Both the position numbers and the translations under genes were made by a program. A stretch of 31,906 bases of DNA. Origin: AWTP1-9 sp035703165. GTDB lineage: Bacteria; Bacteroidota; Bacteroidia; Chitinophagales; Chitinophagaceae. Location of the stretch: positions 1 to 31,906 of the forward strand of contig DASSYR010000023.1 of NCBI GenBank assembly GCA_035703165.1, read 5' to 3'. Below the pieces are notes generated by a model. It did no database searches, was not told where the DNA came from, and worked only from the letters and a program-made list of their open reading frames with translations. Positions within the stretch are counted from its first letter, which is position 1. The number at the start of each line of letters is the position of its first letter. This document shows, in pieces, positions 6,990-14,042 of the stretch.

Positions 6990-9818
6990 TTATAATGTTC
7001 TCCTTATTTCTTCCGTTTCAAATGCCTCAATAACATCACCTACTTTAATATCGTTATAGTTTTTAATAGTTAATCCACACTCCATGCTTGATACAACTTC
7101 TTTTGCATCATCCTTAAATCGTTTAAGCGAACCAAGTTCTGCATGTTGTCCTTCGCCTTTGGGATATTCCACAATACCATCTCTGATTAGCCTTATTTTT
7201 GAATTGCGGCTTATTTTTCCATCCAACACAAAACATCCTGCTACGGTTGCTTTATCAAATTTGTAAACTTCCCGCACCTCAACATTTGCCACAATTTTTT
7301 CCGATACAGTCGGCTCTAACATTCCCTCCATGGCGCTCTTAATTTCTTCTATGGCATTATAGATAATGGAGTATAATTTAATTTCCACCCCTTCGTTTTC
7401 AGCAAGCTTATTGGCTTGTACAGAAGGACGAACGTTAAAACCTAGAATGATAGCATCTGATGCTGTGGCTAGTAACACATCACTCTCCGTAATGGCTCCT
7501 ACAGCTTTGTGCACTACGCGTACTACAATTTCGTTGGTAGATAGTTTTTGTAAAGAGTCGCTTAGCGCTTCAACAGAACCATCCACATCCCCTTTAATAA
7601 TCAGATTCAGTTCTTTAAAATTACCTAATGCAAGACGGCGACCAATTTCGTCAAGTGTAATGTGTTTTTTAGCTCTGATGCCCTGCTCTCTTAAAATCTG
7701 TGCCCGACGATTGGCAACGTCTTTAGCCTCTGATTCGTCTTCAAACACTTTAAACTTTTCACCTGCCTGTGGTGCGCCGTTAAGCCCCAAAATCAAAACC
7801 GGATCTGATGGCTTGGCCACATCCATTTTTTGATTTCGTTCGTTAAACATGGCTTTAACCCGTCCAAAGTATTGTCCACTCACTAACAAATCGCCTACTC
7901 GTAAAGAGCCATTTTGAACAAGCATGGTAGCTACATAGCCACGACCCTTATCCAGGGTTGCCTCAATAATGGTACCGCTTGCCTCTCTGTCTGGATTTGC
8001 TTTTAATTCAAGCAGCTCTGCCTCCAGTAATATTTTTTCTAATAATTTATCAATGTTTATTCCTTTTTTGGCAGATAACTCCTGCGATTGGAATTTACCA
8101 CCCCATTCTTCTACGAGAATGTTCATTTGAGATAATTGCTCATATATTTTTTGTGAATTGGCACCTTCTTTATCAATTTTATTTACAGCAAAAATCATGG
8201 GAACTCCCGCTGCTTGTGCGTGACTGATGGCTTCTTTTGTTTGTGGCATTACAGCATCATCGGCAGCTACCACAATAACGGCAATGTCAGTAACCTTGGC
8301 ACCACGGGCACGCATAGCTGTAAATGCCTCGTGACCAGGAGTGTCTAAAAACGTAATTTCTTTCCCATTGGACAGGGTTACCTGGTAAGCGCCAATGTGC
8401 TGGGTAATGCCCCCCGCTTCACCGGCAACAACATTCGCATTACGTATATAGTCAAGCAAAGAAGTTTTACCATGGTCAACGTGACCCATAATCGTTACTA
8501 TGGGCGAACGTGAGTGTAAATCTTCCGGTGCATCTTCTTCCTCAATTTCTTCCATTTCCTCTGCATCATCTATACCAATAAACTCTACATCAAAGCCAAA
8601 CTCACTGGCTACCAATTCAATTACTTCTGCATCCAATCGCTGGTTAATGGATACCATTATACCCAGGCTCATACATTTGCTAATAACATCTGCAAAATTT
8701 ACATCCATCAGGTTGGCTAACTCGCTTACTGTTACAAATTCCGTTACCTGGAGCTTGTTATCTTCCACACTTTCACTGGCCATGTGTTCTGCGGCTTCTT
8801 CTCTTTTTGCCCGACGATATTTTGCCTTTAAACTCTTGCCACTCCGGCTTGCTCCGGCCAGTTTAGCCTGGGTTTCTTTAATTTTATCCTGAATTTCTTT
8901 TTGGTCAATTTCTTTTTCTTCTCTTCTTCTGTCTCCGCCACGTCCTCCTCTTTTATCACCGGTAAATTTTCCGGCTCCATATCCGTAAGGAGGGCGACGA
9001 GTATCTCCTCCACGACCCGCCTGCTGGCCATGATGTGGGTGGGGAGGTTTACGATCGCCTTCACGTTTACCCTGTTGCTGCTCATCTCTTTTTTCTATCG
9101 GTATTCTTTTTCGCTTACGCTTTTCTTTGTCAACATCTTCTTTTTTAGGCTTTGTATCGCTCTCTAATGGTAAATTAATCTTACCCAGAATTTTGGGGCC
9201 CTCTAGTTTTTCAGCCTTAATGTTTTCGATGATAATGTTTTCATCTGCAGGCTTCGGTTCTTCTTCAACAGGTTTTACAATTTCAAGTTCCGGTTCTGGT
9301 TTTTTCTTTTTGGGTTTTTCAACTACAGGCTCTTCCTGTTTACTTTCTTTTTTCTTAATAACTTTTTTGGGCCTTGTTGAAGAGTCAATAGCATCTAAGT
9401 CTATTTTGTCAAGTATTTTGGGCGCCTCTACTTCCGGAGCCTCAATTTTTGTCACTGGCTTTTCTGCAACTACAGGCTCTGGCTTTTTCGTTTCTTTTTT
9501 AACCTCAGGTTCCGGGGCTGCTACAGGTTCTGGTTTTTTCGTTTCTTTTTTAAATAATACAGGTTCTTCTTCCTTTTTCTTTTTTGTTTCTGTAAAATTC
9601 CCCTTTGGAATTTCAATCTGATCACTTTTGGCTTTAGCCGCTTTGTCTCCGGAAAATCCGGCTTGTAAAGCACGATACATTTCTTCCGTTAGTTTAGCGG
9701 TTGGCTTTAACTCATCTTTAGGAAAGCCTTTAGACGCCAAAAAGTCAATAAGAGTATCCTGTCCAATATTGAACTCTTTAGCCGCGGCTAATAAACGGGG
9801 TAGTTTTAAATCTGACAT
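6990..9818 (-). CDS. infB: Translation initiation factor IF-2
   Basis: The protein has 942 residues. IF-2 is the GTPase that brings initiator fMet-tRNA to the 30S subunit and promotes 50S joining. Residues 1-50 form an IF2_N module. A long Lys/Glu/Pro-rich linker (about 60-330) follows, with a duplicated KKETKKPEPV unit and a Gly/Arg-rich patch. A second IF2_N-like module (VTVSELANLMDVNFADVISK) lies near 365-385. The G domain begins near 437 with G1 GHVDHGKT, G3 DTPGHE near 490, G4 NKID near 543 and G5 SAKKG near 580. Domains II to IV follow and end at EEIRRTL. It is the third gene of rimP-nusA-infB. No Shine-Dalgarno site was seen; a 7-bp hairpin ends 14 nt before the ATG. Confidence 0.98.
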   Translation of the reverse strand: MSDLKLPRLLAAAKEFNIGQDTLIDFLASKGFPKDELKPTAKLTEEMYRALQAGFSGDKAAKAKSDQIEIPKGNFTETKKKKEEEPVLFKKETKKPEPVAAPEPEVKKETKKPEPVVAEKPVTKIEAPEVEAPKILDKIDLDAIDSSTRPKKVIKKKESKQEEPVVEKPKKKKPEPELEIVKPVEEEPKPADENIIIENIKAEKLEGPKILGKINLPLESDTKPKKEDVDKEKRKRKRIPIEKRDEQQQGKREGDRKPPHPHHGQQAGRGGDTRRPPYGYGAGKFTGDKRGGRGGDRRREEKEIDQKEIQDKIKETQAKLAGASRSGKSLKAKYRRAKREEAAEHMASESVEDNKLQVTEFVTVSELANLMDVNFADVISKCMSLGIMVSINQRLDAEVIELVASEFGFDVEFIGIDDAEEMEEIEEEDAPEDLHSRSPIVTIMGHVDHGKTSLLDYIRNANVVAGEAGGITQHIGAYQVTLSNGKEITFLDTPGHEAFTAMRARGAKVTDIAVIVVAADDAVMPQTKEAISHAQAAGVPMIFAVNKIDKEGANSQKIYEQLSQMNILVEEWGGKFQSQELSAKKGINIDKLLEKILLEAELLELKANPDREASGTIIEATLDKGRGYVATMLVQNGSLRVGDLLVSGQYFGRVKAMFNERNQKMDVAKPSDPVLILGLNGAPQAGEKFKVFEDESEAKDVANRRAQILREQGIRAKKHITLDEIGRRLALGNFKELNLIIKGDVDGSVEALSDSLQKLSTNEIVVRVVHKAVGAITESDVLLATASDAIILGFNVRPSVQANKLAENEGVEIKLYSIIYNAIEEIKSAMEGMLEPTVSEKIVANVEVREVYKFDKATVAGCFVLDGKISRNSKIRLIRDGIVEYPKGEGQHAELGSLKRFKDDAKEVVSSMECGLTIKNYNDIKVGDVIEAFETEEIRRTL
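9470..9553. repeat. 33-bp imperfect direct repeat inside infB
   Basis: The unit at 9470-9502 recurs at 9521-9553 with two mismatches. Both encode the KKETKKPEPV element of the IF-2 linker. Such linker repeats can expand and shrink by slippage without harming the G domain. Confidence 0.75.
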
Positions 9819-9832
9819 AAATGTTTTATCAC

Positions 9833-9849
9833 AAATCCCAACGGGATTT
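9833..9849 (-). promoter_or_regulatory. Hairpin in the infB leader, 14 nt before the ATG
   Basis: The arms AAATCCC (9833-9839) and GGGATTT (9843-9849) pair perfectly over 7 bp around a 3-nt loop. In the minus-strand transcript no U-run follows, so it is not a normal terminator for the operon. Its spacing from the start codon equals that of the nusA and rimP hairpins. Confidence 0.55.
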
Positions 9850-9904
9850 TTTTATTTATCCTGTTTCACAAACTTCTGTTATAAATATCCTTTAAAAAAG
9901 GGGA

Positions 9905-11152
9905 TTATTCTTTTTCAAATTCTTCTTTTAATACCCTTCTAACATCTTCAATAGTTTCTTTCTCTAAATCGGTTCGTCTTTCCAATTCTTCTAAGGTTAA
10001 GTTTAACACGCTTCTGCCAGTATCGCAGCCCACTTTTTTCAATGCATCAATTACCCAGGGTTCAATTTCATCTGCAAATTCGTCAAGATCAATATCAAAT
10101 TCTTCTTCCTCACCTTCATTATCTCTGAATACATCAATATCGTACCCTGTTAGTTCGCAGGCTAGTTTAATATTAACGCCCCTGCGGCCGATTGCCAGGG
10201 AAACCTGGTCGGGTTTAAGATAAACATCGGCATGTTTGTTTTCCTGGTCTAATTCCATGGAGGAAATTTTTGCAGGAGTTAAGGATCTTTGTATCAGCAG
10301 TTGAATGTTATTTGTCCAGTTAATTACATCTATATTTTCATTTTTTAGCTCTCTTACAATACCGTGAATGCGGCTTCCTTTCATACCCACGCAGGCTCCC
10401 ACCGGATCAATTCGATCATCGTAGGATTCAACAGCCACTTTAGCCCTTTCACCCGGCTCCCGAACAATTTTTTTAATTACAATTAATCCGTCAAAAATTT
10501 CTGGCACTTCAATCTCCAATAATTTAGCCAGGAAACTGGGGTGCGTACGGGATAAAATAATTACAGGTGAATTGTTTTTTAATTCTACTTTTTTAACAAC
10601 GGCCCTTATATTTTCTCCTTTTTTGAAATAATCCTGTGGAATTTGCTCAGATTTTGGAAGAATTAATTCGCTTCCATCCTCATCTAATAGCAGCACTTCT
10701 TTTTTCCAAACCTGGTACACTTCGGCACTAATAATTTCGCCCACCCGGTCTTCGTATTTTTTGAGCAAAACGTTCTTTTTCAGGTCTCCGATACGACTGG
10801 CCAAAGTTTGCTTAGCCGCTAAAATGGCCCTGCGGCCAAAGTCAAGTATTTCCACTTCTTCGTACAACTCTTCACCCACTTCAAAATCGGGTTCTATTTT
10901 TACGGCATCGCTATAAGCAATTTCTGCCAGGGGGTTTTGTACAGCGCCATCTTCCACAATCATACGGCGACGAATAATTTCCAGGTCTCCTTTTTCTGTA
11001 TTTACAATTACGTCAAAGCTTTCATCAGACCCATATTTTTTACGTAAAAGTGTTTTAAACACATCTTCCAGAACCTTCATTAGCGTAGGACGGTCAATAT
11101 TTTCCGCATCTTTAAATTCCTGGAAACTCTCGATCAAATTGATACTTGCCAT
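9905..11152 (-). CDS. nusA: Transcription termination/antitermination factor NusA
   Basis: The protein has 415 residues. NusA binds RNA polymerase and nascent RNA and modulates pausing, termination and antitermination. The N-terminal polymerase-binding domain covers about 1-130 (LIESFQEFKDAENIDRPTLM at the start). An S1 domain begins near VGEIISAEVYQVWKKEVL. Two KH domains carry the GxxG-type loops GMKGSRIHGI and GRRGVNIKLA. The C-terminus is acidic (EGEEEEFDIDLDEF) and ends with one helix-hairpin-helix-like segment. The long E. coli acidic repeats are absent, as in many bacteria. The gene lies between rimP (43-base gap) and infB (86-base gap). No Shine-Dalgarno site was seen before the ATG. 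Confidence 0.97.
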   Translation of the reverse strand: MASINLIESFQEFKDAENIDRPTLMKVLEDVFKTLLRKKYGSDESFDVIVNTEKGDLEIIRRRMIVEDGAVQNPLAEIAYSDAVKIEPDFEVGEELYEEVEILDFGRRAILAAKQTLASRIGDLKKNVLLKKYEDRVGEIISAEVYQVWKKEVLLLDEDGSELILPKSEQIPQDYFKKGENIRAVVKKVELKNNSPVIILSRTHPSFLAKLLEIEVPEIFDGLIVIKKIVREPGERAKVAVESYDDRIDPVGACVGMKGSRIHGIVRELKNENIDVINWTNNIQLLIQRSLTPAKISSMELDQENKHADVYLKPDQVSLAIGRRGVNIKLACELTGYDIDVFRDNEGEEEEFDIDLDEFADEIEPWVIDALKKVGCDTGRSVLNLTLEELERRTDLEKETIEDVRRVLKEEFEKE

Positions 11153-11166
11153 AGCACAAAATTTTT

Positions 11167-11193
11167 AAAACCGTGTTTTATTTAAACGGTTTT
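11167..11193 (-). promoter_or_regulatory. Hairpin in the rimP-nusA gap, 14 nt before the nusA ATG
   Basis: The arms AAAACCGT (11167-11174) and ACGGTTTT (11186-11193) pair over 8 bp around an 11-nt AT-rich loop. The transcript continues AAAAATTTTGTGCT and then ATG. It resembles a weak terminator or attenuator and has the same spacing to the start codon as the rimP and infB hairpins. Confidence 0.55.
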
Positions 11194-11195
11194 TG

Positions 11196-11708
11196 TTAAA
11201 AAACTGCTTGAATTTTTGTTGTTTTTATGTCATCAAATAAAAAAGTGTGGTTAACCACTTCCTTTTTTTTGTTTTTATTTTGTCCTGCATCGTGGCTTTT
11301 ATTTTTGCCGGCAGGGCGACTTTTTGTTTCTTCTACTATAATACCATCTTCCGTAACCTCTATTAATTTTCCCACTTTTCTCTGGCCGTCGGTCGTAATG
11401 ATTTCTACGGTTCTACCTGTGTTTTTTTTAAATTGACGAAACATTTTTAATGGCTCATCCAAACCGGGAGAAGAAACCTCCAGTGAAAAATCTCCGGCAG
11501 GGAACAGGGTTAATTCCTCTATTTTTTTATACAACGCCCTGTTTACCAGGGTACATTTTTCTATGGATATACCAGCATCCGAATCAATAAATACTTTGAT
11601 ATTATTGGTAGGCTTTATTTTCACCTCTACCAAAAACATTTGGGGGTCGGATGCTATTATATCTTCGGTTAACGCTTCTATTTTTTGTATTAAAATATCG
11701 TTCTTCAT
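11196..11708 (-). CDS. rimP: Ribosome maturation factor RimP
   Basis: The protein has 170 residues, close to the usual family length. RimP is needed for 30S subunit maturation. The two family domains are visible: the N-terminal alpha/beta domain with LFPAGDFSLEVSSPGLDEPL, which carries the family signature SPGLDxPL, and the C-terminal SH3-like barrel from about residue 95 (GRTVEIITTDGQRKVGKL). A basic loop (SRPAGKNKSHDAGQNKNKKK) near the end is longer than usual. It is first in rimP-nusA-infB, the order conserved across bacteria. A full promoter and a strong hairpin lie in its leader. Confidence 0.96.
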   Translation of the reverse strand: MKNDILIQKIEALTEDIIASDPQMFLVEVKIKPTNNIKVFIDSDAGISIEKCTLVNRALYKKIEELTLFPAGDFSLEVSSPGLDEPLKMFRQFKKNTGRTVEIITTDGQRKVGKLIEVTEDGIIVEETKSRPAGKNKSHDAGQNKNKKKEVVNHTFLFDDIKTTKIQAVF

Positions 11709-11722
11709 TGCCGGTAAAAGAA

Positions 11723-11746
11723 GAAGGGAACGCTTCCGTTCCCTTC
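11723..11746 (-). promoter_or_regulatory. Perfect 10-bp hairpin in the rimP leader (possible attenuator)
   Basis: GAAGGGAACG (11723-11732) pairs without mismatch with CGTTCCCTTC (11737-11746) around a 4-nt loop. On the transcript it is followed by TTCTTTTACC, a pyrimidine-rich but imperfect tail, and 14 nt separate it from the ATG. It lies within the roughly 55-nt leader defined by the promoter at 11767-11799, so it can act on the whole operon. Confidence 0.7.
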
Positions 11747-11766
11747 GATTGATTCATTATCCGGCG

Positions 11767-11799
11767 CAAATGTACGAAACGAAAGCCATTCACCACAAA
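11767..11799 (-). promoter_or_regulatory. Promoter of the rimP-nusA-infB operon
   Basis: The minus strand holds TTTG (11796-11799), 21 bases, then TACATTTG (11767-11774). This matches the Bacteroidota housekeeping pattern TTTG-N19-21-TAnnTTTG and is the best promoter in the window. Confidence 0.7.
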
Positions 11800-11876
11800 T
11801 TTTTCTCATATTTCTGGCTGCCCAAAATCAATAGAGCTACTGAATTTATTGGGTAAATTAGGGGTAAATAAAGATT

Positions 11877-12254
11877 ATGGGAAAACCAGAAGATTTTGGT
11901 TCTTTTATACGGGAAAGTAAAGAACTCTTTAAAGATTACATTGAGACAAAAATTGAAGTTTATCGCCTTTCGGCTGTAAAAATAGTGTCTAAAACAGGAG
12001 GAATAATTCTATGGATACTCCTGTCAATGTTTTTACTTTTTTTAATACTCATTTTTCTTGGGCTGGTAATGGGGTTTTGGTTTTCAGAGTTGTTAAACAG
12101 TAGAGTATATGGGTTTGGGGTTACCACGTTGATTTTGATATTAGTAACTGTGTTGCTTGCTGTTTTCCGGCGCCAATTGTTTATTAACCCGATTATCAGG
12201 GGTATAATAAATAAATCGCAGGAGGAAAATAAAGAAGATTTATCTGAATTGTAA
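11877..12254 (+). CDS. Small membrane protein, phage-holin-like superfamily (holin III type)
   Basis: The protein has 125 residues. The N-terminal part is an amphipathic charged helix (FIRESKELFKDYIETKIEVY). Two long hydrophobic helices follow (about residues 41-68 and 75-93) with a short connector (SELLNSRVYGFG). The tail is charged and cytosolic (NKSQEENKEDLSEL). This shape fits the holin-X / superfamily III proteins common on bacterial chromosomes, which are not thought to be lysis holins there. It starts a small run: the next gene begins 11 bases later. No function is established; a role at the envelope is inferred from topology. Confidence 0.7.
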   Translation: MGKPEDFGSFIRESKELFKDYIETKIEVYRLSAVKIVSKTGGIILWILLSMFLLFLILIFLGLVMGFWFSELLNSRVYGFGVTTLILILVTVLLAVFRRQLFINPIIRGIINKSQEENKEDLSEL

Positions 12255-12265
12255 AACGATAATTT

Positions 12266-12580
12266 ATGAAGGCTTCTAAGATACATAACCTTGATACGCT
12301 TGAAAAGGAGATTTACCGATTGAAATTGCATGGTAAAAAAATGGAAGGGAAAATTGACGATGATTTTGATTACTTAAGGGAAAACTTCGGTAAAATGGCA
12401 AGAAACTCATTTTTTCATAAAAGAGAGGGGTTGAAGGAAACTATAACAAATGGCATTACCGGTTCCTTTGTAAAAAGTGAAAGATTGCAGCAAGCAATTG
12501 ATAAAATAGTAAACCACCTCGTGGATAAGGCTACAGACGGTATTGATTCCCTTCTTGACAGGTTGTTTCAAAAGAAATAA
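12266..12580 (+). CDS. Hypothetical protein, helical and charged
   Basis: The protein has 104 residues, without signal peptide or membrane segment. The first half is strongly charged and looks coiled (LDTLEKEIYRLKLHGKKMEG). The second half is amphipathic (LQQAIDKIVNHLVDKATDGI) and ends LLDRLFQKK. I do not recognise a named domain. The 11-base gap from the holin-like gene suggests that they are co-transcribed, and the pair may act together at the inner membrane, in the manner of small stress-related membrane protein pairs. That is inference from context only. Confidence 0.65.
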   Translation: MKASKIHNLDTLEKEIYRLKLHGKKMEGKIDDDFDYLRENFGKMARNSFFHKREGLKETITNGITGSFVKSERLQQAIDKIVNHLVDKATDGIDSLLDRLFQKK

Positions 12581-12625
12581 TCTGCCGTTCACCGGATTTA
12601 ACATAGTTTGTTATATGCTTATTTA

Positions 12626-12633
12626 TACTTTTG
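12626..12633 (+). promoter_or_regulatory. -7 promoter element, 4 nt before an ATG
   Basis: TACTTTTG matches TAnnTTTG. TTTG at 12607-12610 could serve as the -33 element, but the 15-base spacing is short. The next ATG (12638) would lie at or next to the transcription start, which suggests a leaderless mRNA. Confidence 0.5.
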
Positions 12634-12637
12634 CTGC

Positions 12638-12853
12638 ATGATTCGGATTTTATTAATGCTTGTTGGTATTTATATTTTGTACAAGTTTATTTTTGAATTT
12701 GTGCTGCCTGTTGCAGGGGCAGCCAGGCAAATGAACCGCAAAATGGACGAATTTAAGCAGCAGCAAAATACATTTAATCAAACCACGCCTAAAAAAGGCA
12801 ATACAAATAAAGCAGCTGCGGAAGATTATATTGACTATGAGGAAGTAAAATAA
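12638..12853 (+). CDS. Small single-pass membrane protein (DUF4834-like)
   Basis: The protein has 71 residues from the ATG at 12638. A longer frame opens at 12608, but that version would overlap the promoter element and begin with unlikely sequence. There is one N-terminal membrane helix (about residues 3-24), then a basic and glutamine-rich segment (MNRKMDEFKQQQNTFNQ). It ends in EDYIDYEEVK, a tail typical of small Bacteroidota proteins annotated as DUF4834 family. The function is unknown. The assignment rests on shape and the tail motif and is moderate. Confidence 0.6.
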   Translation: MIRILLMLVGIYILYKFIFEFVLPVAGAARQMNRKMDEFKQQQNTFNQTTPKKGNTNKAAAEDYIDYEEVK

Positions 12854-12905
12854 TGAACTTCACGTACTAGTTTAAAATAAAGCTTTTCTACATCGTTGAT
12901 TTTTT

Positions 12906-12913
12906 TATCTTTG
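12906..12913 (+). promoter_or_regulatory. Possible promoter element ahead of the CAT tRNA
   Basis: TATCTTTG matches TAnnTTTG, about 93 bases before the tRNA. An AAAAGA/TCTTTT inverted repeat lies just downstream near 12926-12939. No good -33 element was seen. Confidence 0.4.
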
Positions 12914-13006
12914 CCGCTCGCAATTGAAAAGAGTTCTTTTGCGCCCAGTAAATATGGGGGTATTGTTTTTTTAATGGTTTAATAAAATATTTCTTCTTCG
13001 GAAGAA

Positions 13007-13080
13007 GGATCCTTAGCTCAGATGGTTAGAGCACCTGACTCATAATCAGGGGGTCGTTGGTTCGATCCCAACAGGATCCA
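13007..13080 (+). tRNA. tRNA with CAT anticodon (elongator Met or Ile2)
   Basis: A full cloverleaf can be drawn in 74 nt. The acceptor GGATCCT pairs perfectly with AGGATCC. The anticodon stem CCTGA/TCAGG carries loop CTCATAA with anticodon CAT at 13041-13043. The T arm holds TTCGATC between TTGG and CCAA. The discriminator is A and CCA is not encoded. The fully paired first base pair excludes initiator tRNA. Both elongator tRNA-Met and the lysidine-modified tRNA-Ile2 have this anticodon and loop, and I cannot separate them by eye. Confidence 0.93.
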
Positions 13081-13136
13081 CAAAAAGCCGGTTGGATTGC
13101 CTGTAATTTCAATCCGCAGGGTTAGCGATTTTCAAG

Positions 13137-13170
13137 GCCTGTAGTTTTGTTGCTACAGGCAATTTTATTA
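13137..13170 (+). terminator. Intrinsic terminator after the CAT tRNA
   Basis: GCCTGTAG (13137-13144) pairs perfectly with CTACAGGC (13153-13160), followed by AATTTTATTA. A smaller hairpin, GGATTG/CAATCC, lies just upstream at 13094-13115. Confidence 0.7.
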
Positions 13171-13206
13171 ACGTTAGCTTTAACCTTTCGTTAACCCATT
13201 GGCGGC

Positions 13207-13214
13207 TACATTTG
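13207..13214 (+). promoter_or_regulatory. -7 promoter element of the outer-membrane barrel gene
   Basis: TACATTTG matches TAnnTTTG, 17 nt before the ATG at 13232. TTTC at 13186-13189 is a weak -33 candidate. Confidence 0.5.
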
Positions 13215-13231
13215 AAAATTAATAAAATGAT

Positions 13232-13951
13232 ATGAAAAAGATTGTTTTAGGTTTTTTATTGTTGAATTTGTTTTTACAAGCAGGAGCACAAGAAGTTCCG
13301 GTGAAAAAGAAGAAAAAAGACTGGAGTAAAATTGATTTTTCTTCAAAAGATCATTTAATGATTCAATACGGCTCTTTCAGGTGGCTGCAAAAACCAGACA
13401 GTTTAAATACGGGTGGGTTTTCCCGTAGTTTTAATATGTATTTTTTGTTTGACTTTCCGTTTAAAACCAATCCGAAATTTAGTGTAGGCCTGGGGGTAGG
13501 TATTGGATCCGATAATTTATTTTTTAAGAACACTGCTATTGATTTAAAAAACAGAACACAAATACTTTTTAACAAAGACAGTGTTAACAGCTATAAAAAA
13601 TATAAATTGACAACAGCCTATTTAGAAGCCCCTGTTGAACTAAGATATACGAACGACCCCGAAAACGTGAATAAGAGCTTTAAAGTGGCCTTGGGTGTAA
13701 AAGTAGGTACCATGATTAATGCACACACAAAAGCTAAAGTTACCAGGGATGCTAATAATGAAGGAGGTTATACTATTAAAATAACCGATCGCAATCATTT
13801 TAACAGCTTACGGTTGGCGGCCACGGCAAGAATTGGCTATGGTGTGTTTTCTTTATTTGGCTCCTACCAAATTAATCAATTAATAAAAGATGGCGCAGGC
13901 CCCGTTGATGTTCGTCCTCTTACTATTGGTGTTACTATTAGTGGTTTGTAA
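13232..13951 (+). CDS. Outer-membrane beta-barrel protein
   Basis: The protein has 239 residues. A cleavable signal peptide ends near LLNLFLQAGAQ. The mature part opens with a lysine cluster (VKKKKKDWSK). It continues as alternating hydrophobic-polar strands typical of small outer-membrane barrels, for example FNMYFLFDFPF, FSVGLGVGIGS, YLEAPVELRYT, KVALGVKVGTMI, ATARIGYGVFSLFGSY and LTIGVTISGL. The YLEAPVELR segment recurs in Bacteroidota barrel families related to PorT-like and opacity-type proteins. Its ligand or role is not visible. It is monocistronic, with its own promoter element and a strong terminator at 13974-14010. Confidence 0.8.
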   Translation: MKKIVLGFLLLNLFLQAGAQEVPVKKKKKDWSKIDFSSKDHLMIQYGSFRWLQKPDSLNTGGFSRSFNMYFLFDFPFKTNPKFSVGLGVGIGSDNLFFKNTAIDLKNRTQILFNKDSVNSYKKYKLTTAYLEAPVELRYTNDPENVNKSFKVALGVKVGTMINAHTKAKVTRDANNEGGYTIKITDRNHFNSLRLAATARIGYGVFSLFGSYQINQLIKDGAGPVDVRPLTIGVTISGL

Positions 13952-13973
13952 GTAAATCTCAACTATATTATTT

Positions 13974-14010
13974 AGAAAAGCCGTTCCATAAAAACGGCTT
14001 TTCTTTTTTT
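13974..14010 (+). terminator. Strong intrinsic terminator
   Basis: AGAAAAGCCGTT (13974-13985) pairs over 12 bp without mismatch with AACGGCTTTTCT (13993-14004), around a 7-nt loop, and a T-run follows. It ends the barrel gene and lies just before the hflX promoter element. Confidence 0.92.
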
Positions 14011-14015
14011 GCGGC

Positions 14016-14023
14016 TACCTTTG
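14016..14023 (+). promoter_or_regulatory. -7 promoter element of hflX
   Basis: TACCTTTG matches TAnnTTTG, 19 nt before the TTG start at 14043. The terminator occupies the -33 region and no TTTG is found there. Confidence 0.5.
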
Positions 14024-14042
14024 CTTATTAAATTATTATTTT

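Noticed and set aside
9127..9621. Long serine/glycine-rich plus-strand frame of 164 codons
   Set aside because: It is the mirror of the Lys/Glu/Pro-rich IF-2 linker; the composition is explained by the opposite strand.
9833..9853. Intrinsic terminator between nusA and infB
   Set aside because: The T-run lies on the plus-strand side of the stem. In the direction of transcription (minus) no U-tract follows, so it was recorded as a leader hairpin.
11877..12254. Prophage lysis holin
   Set aside because: No other phage genes are nearby; such proteins are common chromosomal membrane proteins.
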